A stretch of 64,000 nt of DNA from Lepidostoma basale (lineage: Eukaryota; Arthropoda; Insecta; Trichoptera; Lepidostomatidae). A model generated the notes under the pieces. That model was given only the letters and a program-made list of their open reading frames with translations, had not been told where the DNA came from and did no database searches. Position numbers and translations under genes: made by a program. The DNA is taken from positions 1-64,000 of the forward strand of contig JAHDVF020000438.1 of assembly GCA_022606425.2 (NCBI GenBank), in the 5' to 3' direction. Positions 30,331-40,998 of the stretch are shown here, in pieces. Numbering within the stretch: the stretch's first letter is position 1; the number at the start of each line of letters is the position of its first letter.

Positions 30331-30661
30331 GTTGTAATTATTATTAGTATTTAATTTAAAAATTGCGTCGTATATTGTCGAGTCTTGGTTGCCATAGGAG
30401 TTCACATTCGATATGGAGTGATGAGGGTGAAAATAATATTTGGTTGAATGAACAACCATGCGATTACAAACTTAACATTGACAGATTGAAACAAAATGAC
30501 TCAACGAATTATAATCTCATAGAATAGCTTCAATATACCTAAAAAGGTTGATTATTTATAAGAAGATGGTGAAAGTGACGAGTCGGTAAATACAATACTC
30601 AAGTGTTGAGTATCCAAGAAAGTTTTTTTTAAATAAACCTTAAAAGAACCCGAGGAATTTA

Positions 30662-31387
30662 TTGTACAATGAATATCTTCTAAATCAACATATTAACTCT
30701 TTGTGCGTGAATTATGTGTATTTAGAAAGTATAAGTACATTATTCTCATATGGAATAAGTACAAAACTGATCACGGCCATTAAGTCGCTATACACGGAAA
30801 GCACTGCTAGTGTCAGAGTAAATGGAGATCTTACAGCCTGGTTTGATATCAATAAAGGTGTCAAACAAGGTTGCGTAATGTCCACGTGGTTATTTAATAT
30901 GTATATGGACAATTGTATGAAAGAGCTGAAAGGGTTGGATGTAGGTGCCAAAATTAGCGGAGTGTCAGTAAGCTGTCTCTTGTATGCGGATGACGCTGTC
31001 CTTCTTGCTGACAACGAGCATGAACTACAAGTCCTGGTGAATTGTATGTATGAGGTATGCATGCGAAATGATCTGATGATGAATGTTAATAAGTCCAAGG
31101 TAATGATTTTTGAAAAGGAAGAAACCATGACAGTCTGCAACATTAGCGTGAATGGTGAAAACTTGGAGCAAGTAGTTGAGTTTGTGTATTTAGGTAGTAT
31201 GTTACAAGAGATGGAAGAGTGGAGAGGGATATTGAAAGAAGGGTTGGGGCAGGCAACAAAGTTGTCATCGCAAACAAAAACCTATCCAAAAAAGCTAGAA
31301 TGGCAGTGCACAATGGTGTTCTTCTACCGACCCTTATATATGGAAGCGAAGCATGGAACTGGCAAAGGAAGGATGAAAGTAGAATAA
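30662..31387 (+). pseudogene. Reverse transcriptase fragment (frame 1 of TTAG-LINE)
   Basis: 241 codons. Only about codons 24-182 align with reverse transcriptase by eye; the first 23 codons are flanking DNA and the last 55 are out of frame after the shift. Catalytic Asp110 and Asp111 in YADD are retained; the first catalytic Asp (motif A) lies in the missing part. Confidence 0.75.
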
Positions 31388-31815
31388 ATGCAGTAGAAAT
31401 GAGATCTCTTAGACGAATGTGTGGATATTCTGTGTATAATAGAGTGTCGAATGAAAATATAAGAAGTGAATGCGGTGCGAATGATGGTGTCATGAACAAA
31501 ATAATGAAAGGATCATTAAGATGGTTTGGACATATGGAAAGAATGAATGAAGAAAGAATGGTAAAAAAATTATATGTTAATGATGTAAATGGTACCAGAA
31601 ATAGAGGAAGACCGAGGAAAACGTGGCACGATCAAATAAATCAAATATTGAATGTCGGCCATGTGAGGAGTCAGAGAAATCGACGCGCGTGCATGACACG
31701 ATGTATGAATGTTGAGGAAGCGAGAGAAATATGTCAGGAAAGAAAGGTGTGGCAGTCCATTCTTTCTGCCTACCCCTTCGGGGAGACGGCGTGATGGTTA
31801 GTTAGTTAGTTAGTT
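30700..31815 (+). mobile_element. TTAG-LINE, RTE-like, best copy (RT domain to tail)
   Basis: The frame beginning upstream at 30662 becomes RT-like near 30730: SLYTESTASVRVNG, VKQGCVMSTWLFNMYMD (residues 68-83) and LLYADDAVLLAD (residues 106-117), the palm and YADD catalytic loop of a non-LTR reverse transcriptase, then VEFVYLGSMLQ. A frameshift near 31210 moves to a second frame: VVIANKNLSKKARMAVHNG, YGSEAWNWQRKDESRINAVE, GTRNRGRPRKTWHDQINQIL, AREICQERKVWQSILSAYPF, GETA, stop at 31794. No zinc knuckle is visible. The 3' end is the UUCG hairpin over the last codons, then (TTAG)n at 31797-31815. The endonuclease and N-terminal RT are missing (5' truncation). I assign RTE-like from the short C-terminus, the microsatellite tail and the YLGS/YGSEAW blocks; a neighbouring clade is possible. 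Confidence 0.85.
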
Positions 31816-31984
31816 AAGTACATTATTATTAAGTTTCTCGATTAGTCAACTACGAAACATTAATATGCTTAAAATGACTAAAAAATATATATCTGTACGT
31901 AATTTTTCAACTAGGAGCCGACTCCATTATACGCTTATTTATACATTTATAATTTTAAAGCCAATTTTTTTTTAAATTTTATTA

Positions 31985-32105
31985 TTATTTTTCGAATGTT
32001 TTACACCTTCATCATCTTCGAAACATGTTGAGAAAAATAAACTCAAAAGTGGAAAAACAGTATTTTAATTATTAAAATAATTCGTCATTATGGAATTCCA
32101 CAGTG
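31985..32105. repeat. Collapsed family J fold-back
   Basis: A minus half (TTCGAATG...CACCTTCATCATC, 31990-32015) is fused to a plus half (CTTCGAAACATGTTGAG, 32016-32032), then the family J tail AAATAAACTCAAAAGTGG and the ATTATGGAATTCCACAGTGT end. No complete core. Confidence 0.55.
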
Positions 32106-32109
32106 TTCC

Positions 32110-34260
32110 ACGCCTCAGGGGGAGCAAACCCTTAATTTTTTTTCAAATTCGTTCTTTTTTCCCTTCATATTTCGAAAGTATAATATATTGTTAGAATAAC
32201 GAAAAGAGGAAACATTGAAATAATAAGAATTTATGGAGTTATCGCAATATCGTCATTCCTATTATACTAGTGGGCCAGTTTCTGGTCGGAGCGCTTAGGG
32301 AGGAACAACCCTTCTTTCGCAAAACCTTTGTATAATATTTTCACCTTATTAGTTTTGGCAAAGCATTGACTATATTTAAATCGGAAATAAAGTTACATTG
32401 CATTAATAGGACATTGCGTATAACTGCATGTATACGAAATGAAAGTGGTCCAAGCATTATAGTCAGTTTTGATGGAAAAATTGTCGTGTGTACGAGTATT
32501 TATTTCTTTTAAAACTAAAATACCAAACCATCCTAAAAGAACTCGAGGTAATATCGCTCGAAAATATTTAAAAAAAAAACATTATCTATCTATAAATAAA
32601 TGCGGAGAGAATTTCGGGCCAGGAAGAGAAAGCTATCTCTTCGAAAAAAATATCAAAACTTGAAGATTACTCCATTATTTGGCGACGAGATTAAACATCA
32701 TATCCAACTTTTTTATAAAGAGTTATCCAGAGATGATTTACTTGAAATATGCTTGGGTGGCTAAATGCTAATTAAAGTTTTAACGCGACAGACGTCCAAA
32801 GCAATTGCATTCTGGGCTAAAAATCATTGAAATCTCTGCTGTTGCTGGGTTATATAATGAGGGCTAGACCTCCATTCTGAGAGTTATGAATAAGTTAAAT
32901 ATAAATATTCGCACCTAATACAAAGTTTTCGGCAAAAACACTGATGAGGCACGAGTAGCGCGGCCGAACCGGATGAATCTTTCTGCAACAAAAACAGCTC
33001 GTGCAGTCCGAAAACTACAGCAAGTGAAAGATAACCAGCTTTTCGAGTAAGCTGAAGGTTTATTATTTGCGCTTGGAATCGCTGATTGATCGGTAAGTCC
33101 CTCAAACCAATATTTTTATCGGATTGAAAATTTAAACGTGATTATCTCCTATTTTTTTTATATTCTTTTTAAATCATTTTAAGGTTCCGTTAGCTGCACA
33201 TGTCTGTAACCGAGAAATATGTTAAGATATTTATTCAGAACTAACTAACTACTAAAAACTAGTCACATGTCTGTAACCGAAAAATATGTAAATATATTTA
33301 TTCAGATTAATAGAAAATCCAGTACAAGTGCAGCAATTTTCGATGTCACGTAAAAGACGCCTAAAAGAATACCCTACAACGCCGCCATTTTGTTTTATAA
33401 ATATTTTTTTCCTATACTTCAGAGCATTATTAAAATAATGTCAAAATTTTTTAAATGATGCGTTAATTTTATCACCTTTAAAAAAATCATAAAAAATTAC
33501 ACATTTTCGGGCGTCCAAAGGGTTTGCTCCAATTAAGTTTATTGAAAAAAATTATATTAGGTAGGTAGACGGTACAAAAAAATCAAAAGGTTAAATGATT
33601 CATTAAATAATGATTACTTTAGTTAAAACCTTGACATCGATAAGTAATGGGCGGAAGTGTAATAGTTTTTACAAGTAACCTTTTCGGATGCTTCATACGA
33701 GTATTTTGAAAATAATTAAATAAGTAATTGAAAACATCATTCATGTATAATTTAAAAGTTCAGTTACACGACGGGTGATGTTTATAAGAGAGAAGAAAAA
33801 ATACGCATTCGATTACCGCAGAACAACTAGGCGAAATGAAAAGGCGAAGAAATAATTTAATGAACACGGAACATATTTTATACAACACCGTTATTTGTTT
33901 GAAAATCGAAATAAGATAGCACCAAATGCGATGCTGGCATACATCCGGGAATAATATATCACATTATAACCTCTACTTTATACATATTAAACTGGTTGTC
34001 TACGCGTTTAAGTATCTAATTTGGGAATTCACCAAACACGCGAATAAAACATTTAGAATCTAATATGCGATCATTCTCTCGGCATTTTTGCGGTGGAAGT
34101 CACAAGTATGGCTAAACTTGAAGCTAAAAGTAATGTCGTGTCAGAGAAAGTTTGAAAAGCTAACAATACCGTAGTAAATAAATTGTATATTAATGTCGTA
34201 TGCGCAATATTGCTGAAGAATTTGAAACGAATCCAAAGATATAAAAAAAATACTGTTAAA
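32110..34260. other. Largest stretch without recognised repeats
   Basis: No LINE, SINE or hammerhead family recurs here, apart from a 42-base direct repeat (33198 and 33261). Small frames (64-73 codons) at 32469, 33105 (minus) and 34268 (minus) are unrecognised. Low repeat density makes it a candidate for single-copy host intergenic DNA. Confidence 0.35.
33196..33308 (+). repeat. Direct repeat of ~42 bases
   Basis: CACATGTCTGTAACCGA followed by AAATATGT and ATTTATTCAGA occurs at 33198-33237 and again at 33263-33304 with small differences. Confidence 0.7.
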
Positions 34261-34309
34261 ATAAACACTGTTATAATATCACAATTTCTTTTTATTCACT
34301 GAGTGTCGC

Positions 34310-34345
34310 GAGAGCTGTTTCGCCAACCGATGTTGGCATCATCAG
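34310..34345 (-). ncRNA. Hammerhead ribozyme, family B (intact core)
   Basis: Minus strand: CUGAUGA, extra U, stem II GCCAAC-AUCG-GUUGGC, GAAAC, AGCUCUC. The core and stem II are intact. Stem III is weakened (ACAGCUCU instead of ACAGCUGU) and the site is CUC rather than GUC. Confidence 0.65.
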
Positions 34346-34366
34346 ATGTTTAGTTTATTATAACAC

Positions 34367-34402
34367 CTGATGATGCCAACATCTGTTGGCAAAACAGCTG
34401 TC
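34367..34402 (+). ncRNA. Hammerhead-like, family B (G12 mutated)
   Basis: CUGAUGA, extra U, GCCAAC-AUCU-GUUGGC, AAAAC in place of GAAAC, AGCUGUC. The invariant G12 is A, so activity should be lost. Confidence 0.65.
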
Positions 34403-34577
34403 GCGACACTCTCAGTGAATAAAAAGAAATTGTGATATTATAACAGTGTTTTAAATTTTAACAGTAATAATGTTAAAGTAGCATAGTGTTTCGGCCAAAA
34501 CAATGGACTATTTAATTTAATAAATTATATAATTTGTAATTATTATATTGACAAACAACTTGATATTGTTGTAACAC

Positions 34578-34613
34578 CTGATGATGTCAACATAGGTTGG
34601 CAAAATATCTGTC
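34578..34613 (+). ncRNA. Decayed hammerhead-like, family B
   Basis: CUGAUGA, extra U, GUCAAC-AUAG-GUUGGC, AAAAU, AUCUGUC. Same GUCAAC subfamily as 20142; the GAAAC element is destroyed. Confidence 0.55.
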
Positions 34614-34766
34614 GGGAAAATTTCATAAAATTAAATTATGATACACATAACAGTATTTAAAATTTAAACATTTACCAAAAAAACGATCAAAACAGATTAA
34701 TTTAACTACGTACCTTGGGGAAAATTACGTATTTCTGCTCTAGACAGACATCAATTTTGATAATAT

Positions 34767-35051
34767 TGTTACGTGCGCTTGCCTCGTGGGGCAAGAATGC
34801 CCCTTTGTTATAATGCCCAGGATTTCTTTAGCAAAAACCTATTCCCGTCGAGAGTTCCGACCGAAGTCATCTCCTCTAGACAATGTCACCGGAACAGGAC
34901 GAAGTCTGTCTGGAGTCTGGAGCGGCGTGCGTCTGACCCAGGCACGCCGAGATAGCATTCAACGCAGAGATGCTGCATTTGAAAGACAAACGTATATATA
35001 ATCCTAGCACCACTACTCTTGGGGATGAAACGGATAACAGTGATATTTACA
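34767..35051 (+). mobile_element. Possible solo LTR
   Basis: Begins TGTTACG and could end ATTTACA at 35051, with an internal TATATATAA at about 34995 and a GC-rich start unlike its surroundings. A 71-codon frame overlaps but is not recognised. No clear target duplication and no second LTR, so this is only a suggestion. Confidence 0.2.
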
Positions 35052-35059
35052 TTATATTA

Positions 35060-35415
35060 CATGTATAATCCTTATACCTACACCAAGAAAGCTAAGGTAT
35101 TGCTGGGTATATGGAATTGTTCCCGCAATCTAGTTGTTTTGTGCGTCTAAGTCTATTAATAGAAGAGATAGTTATAGGAAGCAAATAGAGAGAGCTGGAA
35201 TTCAAACTGGATCACAGTAAATACAATGTATGTAACGAATTAAGGTAATTGACGTTGCCCAATACATTATATTAAAGGATATACCCCAGAATTTAGGAAA
35301 GTTAATATTACCAGGAACTAGCAAAAAATATGAATACAATGTTTACATGGGTAATGAATACTAAATGACGTTATACCGTATTCTGCTATTTCAACTCGTG
35401 TATAAAAACAACAAC
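35060..35415. other. No feature recognised
   Basis: No repeat match or open frame. Confidence 0.35.
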
Positions 35416-35427
35416 TGGTTTGATTTC

Positions 35428-35463
35428 CTGACGATGCTAACATCGGTTAGTGAAACAGCTGTC
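35428..35463 (+). ncRNA. Hammerhead ribozyme, family B (intact core)
   Basis: CUGACGA, extra U, stem II GCUAAC-AUCG-GUUAGU, GAAAC, AGCUGUC, cleavage site GUC. Compared with other family B copies, the third stem pair is U-A instead of C-G and the closing pair G-U instead of G-C, so pairing is kept. Followed by GCGACAAAATG but not the usual tail. Single plus-strand unit. Confidence 0.8.
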
Positions 35464-35514
35464 GCGACAAAATGTAATCATTTGTTCTATTTATGACAAA
35501 GTTTTTTTTTTAAA

Positions 35515-35920
35515 TAAGAATGTGCGGGTAAACGTTGTATGATAGAATACCGAACGACGAAATAAGAAAGAAATGTAAGGCAGATGACTGCATCATGGAT
35601 AAAATTAAAAAAGGATCCCTGAGATGGTTTGGACATATGGAACGAATGGATGAGAGTAGAATGGTTAAAAAGTTGTACACAAGCAGCGTGAGTAGAAAAA
35701 GAAGCCAAGGATGACCGAGGAAAACATGGCATGACCAAATTAATCAATTACTAAAAAGCGGCCACCAAGCGGCGAAGTCGGAATAATCGACGTGCGTGCA
35801 TGGTACGATGTATGAATGTAGAGGAAACCCGAGAGGTATGCCAGGACAGAGCATTGTGGCGATCCATCCTCTCTGCCTACTCCTCCGGGGAAATGATGTG
35901 ATGGTTAGTTAGTTAGTTTT
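35515..35920 (+). mobile_element. TTAG-LINE 3' fragment
   Basis: Encodes KKLYTSSVSRKRSQG and RRMCG-, RWFGHMERMDESRMV-type blocks, with a stop in RPRKTWHDQINQ. Ends CTCCTCCGGGGAAATGATGTG and TTAGTTAGTTAG. Same subfamily as 53128-53545 (minus). Confidence 0.8.
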
Positions 35921-35934
35921 TTTTTAAACAGTTA

Positions 35935-35990
35935 ATAATGTTGAAATATCAAAGTGTTTCCACCAAACAATGGATTATTTAAAATCCGTT
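35935..35990 (+). repeat. Family B tail fragment
   Basis: AATGTTGAAATATCAAAGTG then TTTCCACCAAACAATGGATT follows the TTAG tail directly. No core. Confidence 0.45.
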
Positions 35991-36239
35991 AACGTTGAAT
36001 CATTCCTTTTTTTTATTTAAAGGAGTAATTGGGTTGTATAAGAAAAATTGTGAACTAAAAGGATCGCCTTATGTAGTAATAGATTTAGTACTAATTAATA
36101 TCAATTCATAATTTTCTTGAAAAGTATAATCATACTTCAATGAAACATCTCAAAGATCTCATTAATTTCTTTACGAACGGCAAATCCGTAAAGAAGAGAG
36201 ATTAGGTTCTACACCAATGAACACAATATTAATTTTATA

Positions 36240-36525
36240 ACATTATGAATGAAGACAGAATGGTGAAGAAAATATATGAAAACGACGAGAACAGGGCTAG
36301 AAATAGAGGAAGGCCGAGGAAAACGTGGCACGATAAAATCAATCAAATATTAAAGTCGGCCACGAAAGGAGATGAAGAAATCGACGTACGTGCATGACAC
36401 GATGTGTGAATGTAGAGGAAGCTAGAAAGGGATGCCAGGATGGAATAATGTGGCGGTCCATTATTTCTCCCTATCCCTCCGGGGAGAGGGCGTGATGGTT
36501 AGTTAGTTAGTTAGTTAGTTAGTTA
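36240..36525 (+). mobile_element. TTAG-LINE 3' fragment
   Basis: Encodes NRARNRGRPRKTWHDKINQI and decayed following blocks. Ends CCCTCCGGGGAGAGGGCGTG with six TTAG units. Confidence 0.8.
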
Positions 36526-36699
36526 ATATGTTCCGACATTTGATCTACCCCCAAAGAAATCCTTGAACCGATATCGTCAGCACCATAAATGTTCTCCAGG
36601 GAGCAAGAGCTGGTAGAGAATTCTTGGCCAATATTGAAGCCAGCAAGGTGTCATATTGATGTCCCAGGATTAGGGGAGAAAAATATAAAATGATGCACC

Positions 36700-37010
36700 T
36701 GATATTTTTCTTCTTCTATCATATTCCTTACGATTGAGGGTCGTGTCCATCCTGTAGGCCATTGACCATGGCACTCCATGCGTTCCTGTCAGTCTCCAGG
36801 CTGCACTTGATCGTCGAAGGCAAAATAGAGGGTAGACATGGTGTTGGCAGGACACTGATCTCCTGGATCCACAACATAAGGGACTGGAAAGGGTAAATGG
36901 CTTGAAGTGCGTCGAGGGCTGTTTCGAGCTGCGAGGGTCAGAGACACCAACTCTCAAATGATAGTCAACGCAGGTAAAACCTGACATGACACCGAAAGAA
37001 GAACAGAAGT
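36700..37010. mobile_element. Chimeric LINE-V-like fragment
   Basis: 36705-36815 is minus-strand-like sequence beginning TTCTTCTTC; 36815-37010 is plus-strand and encodes LIVEGKIEGRHGVGRTLISW then HNIRDWKG, ending CACCGAAAGAAGAAC. The two pieces are probably separate truncated insertions of related elements joined end to end. Confidence 0.5.
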
Positions 37011-37024
37011 ATAATCTCAGTATC

Positions 37025-37365
37025 GATTGTAATTTTTAACTGTTAAAATTTATAACACTGTTTTTGTGATATCACAATTTTTTCTATTTTTCGCGGCAGC
37101 TGTTTCGCCAAGCGATGATGGCATCATCAGATGTTATAAAGATTAAATTGAAAGACTTACTATTTATAACTAAATACGTTTGTGCTGTTTTGACAGCTGT
37201 TAAAAATAATTTAGGCGATTTTTCGAACCTTGATGTGCATTTGTTCCAATGTCAATTTGAATAATTCCTTTGATAACATTTTGAAGTTCTTGCTGGAGTT
37301 GAGTTAGGTACCTAATTACAGTTAGTTAAAATAACGGTTAGTTACTATTTATAGGGCAAAAACCA
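37025..37365 (-). repeat. Family B unit with coding remnant, uninterrupted
   Basis: From right to left: spacer with TATAAATAGTAACTAACCG, the coding remnant LTQLQQELQNVIKGIIQIDI (37200-37325), the hammerhead at 37095-37130, then the tail to 37025. It defines the pre-insertion state of 19670-20230. Confidence 0.65.
37095..37130 (-). ncRNA. Hammerhead-like, family B
   Basis: Minus strand: CUGAUGA, extra U, GCCAUC-AUCG-CUUGGC (outer four pairs kept), GAAAC, AGCUGCC. The core is intact but the cleavage triplet is GCC instead of GUC. Confidence 0.6.
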
Positions 37366-37389
37366 TTTAATATGATTAGTCATAGTTCA

Positions 37390-37890
37390 AATTCTTCTTC
37401 TTCTTCTTCCTCAGCCTATTCCCGTCCAATCCTGGACAAATGCCTCCTCCATTCGCTTCCATTTCACTCTGTCTTGTGCAGAATGCATCCAGGTTATTCC
37501 AAAAAGTCTGTTCAGATCATCATTCCATCGTAGTTGCGGTTGTCCTGCACTTCTCTTTGCCCTCCACGGTCTCCAAGTCGGCAGTCTTCTTGTTCATTTT
37601 TCGTCTGAGCTTCTGGCTACGTGACCTGCCCATTGCCATTTTAGAGTCGCCACCCGGTGGATGATGTCAGTGACCTTTGTTTTTTCTCTTATCGTATCGT
37701 TTTTGACTCTCTCAGGCTTATTCCTAACATGGCTCTTTGGGTTACTCGTAGTTTCTCGGCACTTTGTTTGGACAATGTTATAGTTTCAAGACCATAAGTA
37801 CGAACTGGTAGAACTCAGGCTTCATAAACATTTCGTTTCAGGTTGATCGGTATTTTACGGTTTTTATGTTCAAATTCTTTCTTATTCTTT
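37390..37890 (-). mobile_element. LINE-G 3' end
   Basis: Minus-strand frames give SAEKLRVTQRAM, TDIIHRVATLKWQWAGHVAR and EAFVQDWTGIG, ending in a GAA tail (TTCTTCTTCTTCTTCC at 37394-37410). More complete than 25075 but with several frameshifts. Confidence 0.75.
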
Positions 37891-38205
37891 CCGTGTCCTG
37901 TCAGGTCTCCCCAACGTTGACTATCAACCTTGAGTAGGCCTCCCTATCCTGGGCAGCTCGGAACAGCTCCCCCACGGTCCTCAGCCCCGTCCACTCTCGG
38001 ATGTTCCTCAGCCAGGAAACCCGCCTTCTCCCAACACCTCGTCGACCCCCAATCTTACCCTCCAAAATCAGATGTAACAGTGCGTACTTTTCGCCTCTCA
38101 GAACATGGCCCAAGTAGGACACCTTACGGACTTTGATGTTGCTTAGCAACTCTCTGTCAACTCTAGCTCTATGGAGAACTTTTGTGTTGCTGACCATGTT
38201 CAAAT
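37890..38205 (-). mobile_element. LINE-V-like 3' end
   Basis: Open for 100 codons: NTKVLHRARVDRELLSNIKV, VSYLGHVLRGEKYALLHLIL, GRRGVGRRRVSWLRNIREWT and FRAAQDREAYSRLIVNVGE. Little decayed. It abuts LINE-G at 37890; the tail CGGAAAGAATAAGAAAGAAT is GAA-like. Confidence 0.75.
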
Positions 38206-38620
38206 CAAGTATGCGAAATCTGTTGACAATTTTACAAACAAATATAACGGGAAATGTAATTTTAACTAGTGAAACGAACAGACAGGTTAAATGTTTTAAA
38301 TGGAAGTTAGGGCGACTAGGAGCACATAACTGGGCCGATATTTTTTGTCCAATTAATGGGTCGGAATGTTAGGGCGATCGTGCCGGTCTGGCCGTCATGC
38401 CGGTCTGTCGTTAGCGCGTCCCACAGGCCGGAGCATGACTACAATGAATATTTATTGAACAAGACGTGAAGATTTGCTCGATTAATAAACAATCTTAATA
38501 TAGAAGTGCAATGATGCGCTATGATACTGGGACAGTTGCGTAACAAGCGCGCCATACAGGGATGTCCAGCGATTTCAGTGACGCATTATTACTCGTACTT
38601 ATTTTAGTCCAATCACTTGT
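38206..38620. other. No gene recognised; GC-rich patch
   Basis: 38365-38440 has repeated GCCGGTCTG words in an otherwise AT-rich stretch. No element assigned. Confidence 0.35.
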
Positions 38621-38624
38621 ATTA

Positions 38625-39062
38625 GAATAAGGATGAAAGTAGGATAAATGCCGTAGAAATAAGGTCAATAAGGAGGATGTGCGGAAAAACAATGTATGAT
38701 AGAATATCTAATGATGAAGTCAGAAAGGAATGTAAAGTGGATGAATGCCTGATAAATAAAATCAAGAAAGGGTCACTAATTGGACATATGGAACGAATGG
38801 ATGAGGGAAGAATGGTTAAAAAGATAAATACAAGTAGTGTGAATGGAAAAAGAAGTCGAGTAAGGGCAAGAAAGACATGGCATGACCAAATTAATCAATT
38901 ACTGAAAGGCGGCCATGTTCAAAGTAGGAACAATCGACGAGCGATGTGTGAATGTAGAAGAGGCGCGAGAGTAATGTCAGGATAGAACAATGCGGCGATC
39001 CATCCTCTCTGCCTACCCCTCCGGTGAAACGACGTGATGGTTAGTTAGTTAGTTAGTTAGTA
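38625..39062 (+). mobile_element. TTAG-LINE 3' fragment
   Basis: Open for about 100 codons: RRMCGKTMYDRISNDEVRKE, HMERMDEGRMVKKINTSSVN, and ARKTWHDQINQLLKGGHVQS. A 12-base deletion removed RWF before GHMER. Ends CCCCTCCGGTGAAACGACGT and TTAGTTAGTTAGTTAG. Confidence 0.85.
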
Positions 39063-39475
39063 TAATACAAATTATTCATTGATAATGATATTTTAATGAT
39101 GTAATAACTTTATACAGGGTTAAACGAGATTCACAATGGACCCTGCATTACAGTATGCTGCGCGCTCTCCGCCCTGTCACAAAAACGGTTGAGCGCATGA
39201 AAAATATGTTTGGAACAAAATTTGTTATAAATTTTATGCTCGACAATTTTTATAAGAGATGTTATACATCATTGGAGCTGAAGAAACCAAGATAATCGCG
39301 AAAAACCGAATTTTGTTACCTTTGACCTTGAATAACTTACGACGCAGACACTAGCTTTTATGAGGCTTTTGAGACAACTTTTAGAACTCCAAAATGAACG
39401 TGTATACGAGTTTCCAGCTTATTATCTCTCATTCCGACGTTTATCACTTATATGACTGGACTATTAATAGTTATT
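39063..39475. other. No feature recognised
   Basis: No repeat match. Confidence 0.35.
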
Positions 39476-39690
39476 TATTGTTTCTTGAACAATGATGTAA
39501 AACTCCATATTAAATAATTAATACGAATTTCTAGAATTTTTATTATATTTTATGGGAATGACATGTTTCGCCCTTCTAAGGCATTATCAAATGTCATTAT
39601 CAAACATTTGATAATGCCTTAGAAGGGCGAATCATGTCATTCCCATGAAATATAATAAAACTTCTAGAAAACTAACGTTTTCATTCGAAT
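39476..39690. repeat. Family A palindrome with two facing cores
   Basis: Left core (minus) 39560-39590 and right core (plus) 39608-39638 both read UUGAUAA, extra U, GCCUU-AGA-AGGGC, with GAAAC on the left and GAAUC on the right. Outer tails TTCTAGAAAACTAACG and the inverse. Both cores have G8 replaced by A. Confidence 0.7.
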
Positions 39691-39699
39691 TAATTATTT

Positions 39700-39853
39700 A
39701 TTGTTTCTTGAACAATGGTGTAAAACTCATTTTTAGAAGTTTTATTATATTTTATGGGAATCACATGTTTCATCTTTCTAAGGAAGGCGAAACATGTCAT
39801 TCCCATAAAATATAATAAAACTTGTAGAAAATAAAAGTTTTCATTCATATTAA
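39700..39853. repeat. Second family A fold-back, core lost
   Basis: Directly adjoins the previous palindrome. Left arm TTTTATGGGAATCACATGTT, right arm GGCGAAACATGTCATTCCC; the 5' core halves are missing, so the arms meet near 39780. Confidence 0.65.
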
Positions 39854-39972
39854 TTATAGCGACAACTTACTTGTAAAAAGAATAAATTCTTAATTTTTCG
39901 AGAATTTGAATTAAATAAAGAAAACTGTCCCGTTTCAGTAACGAATCATTTCCATTTTTATGTTTCTTTGTA

Positions 39973-40290
39973 CTAACTAACTAACCATAACGCCGTTTCC
40001 CCGAAGGAGTAGACAGAGAGAATGGACCGCCACTGTTCTACACTGTATATAAATCTTGCCCATTTACAACATACACACACCATGATACGCACGCTCGTCG
40101 ATTGTTCCGACTTCGAACATGGTCGAATTTTAGTAATTGATTAATTTGGTCATGCCACGTCTTCCTTGGTCTTCTTTGACTTATTTTTCCATTCACACTA
40201 CTCTTGTTATATATTTCTAACAATTCATACCTTATCCAATCGTTCCATATATCCTAACCATCTGTGATCATTTCTTAATTTTATTAGAAC
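39973..40290 (-). mobile_element. TTAG-LINE 3' fragment
   Basis: Begins ACTAACTAACTAACCATAAC (tail inverted), hairpin CCCCGAAGGAG, encodes RPRKTWHDQINQLLKFDHVR and SRNNRRACVS on the minus strand, and fades near 40290. Confidence 0.8.
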
Positions 40291-40840
40291 GCACCCATGC
40301 GCCTGATGATTTTAATAATTTCAAAAGTTTAAAGTTAACCACGATCAGTTTCGAAAAGCAATCGTTCACAGTAGAGTAAAACTGTAATGTTGCACAACCT
40401 GATAGGAACAACCGAAACTGATAGGATAGGTACCATTTGATTGCAGGTTAGAAAAAATATCACAAATTCTATAACGTTATCGACAAATACATTTTTTTAT
40501 GGTATATATTTAACTAATCCTATTTCAAGCCATTGTGACACAAGACAACCCTGCTGCATGCGCCGTTAAGGCCTTGTTAAAGTTATTAACTCAAAATGAA
40601 TATTATCACGTTCGTTTATCGTTGATGATTTTGCATTCGATCCAATAGAAACAGTTTTATTGTATATATATATATACATTTAAACATTTAAATTGTATAT
40701 ATACATCTAGACACGAATAGAAACATTAAAACATACAAGATTCTTAATATTTAAAGAGCTTTCTATAATTAGCAAGTCCTTTTATACTAAATATAAAATA
40801 TTTTTGAGGATTTTTTGAAAATCCAATAAAGAAAACTGTA
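40291..40840. other. No feature recognised
   Basis: AT-rich; (TA)n run at 40661-40678. Confidence 0.35.
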
Positions 40841-40844
40841 ATAT

Positions 40845-40998
40845 CCAATCAATCAAATATTAAATTTTGGCCACGCAAGGATTCAGAGAAATCGACGTGC
40901 GTACGTGACACGATGTATGAATGTAGAGGAATCGAGAGAAATATGTCAGGAAAGAACAATACTGCGATCCACTGTTTCTGAGCGTAATAGTTAGTTAC
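40845..40998 (+). mobile_element. TTAG-LINE 3' fragment
   Basis: CAATCAATCAAATATTAAAT, then AATCGACGTGCGTACGTGAC (NRRACVRD), then a tail with the hairpin deleted (CTGTTTCTGAGCGTAATAG) and TTAGTTA. Confidence 0.65.

Larger units (their letters stand above)
34264..34452. repeat. Family B palindrome with two facing hammerheads
   Basis: Arms of about 87-90 bases (left 34264-34350, right 34362-34452). The outer ends carry AACACTGTTATAATATCACA and its inverse. The left core is intact, the right core mutated. The family B tail continues to 34515 (GTGTTTCGGCCAAAACAATG). Confidence 0.8.

Noticed and set aside
30712..31143. A 143-codon minus ORF
   Set aside because: It is the antisense shadow of the reverse transcriptase on the plus strand.
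31797..31815. TTAG repeats as insect telomeric repeat (TTAGG)
   Set aside because: The unit is four bases, always follows the LINE 3' end and is only 2-6 units long.
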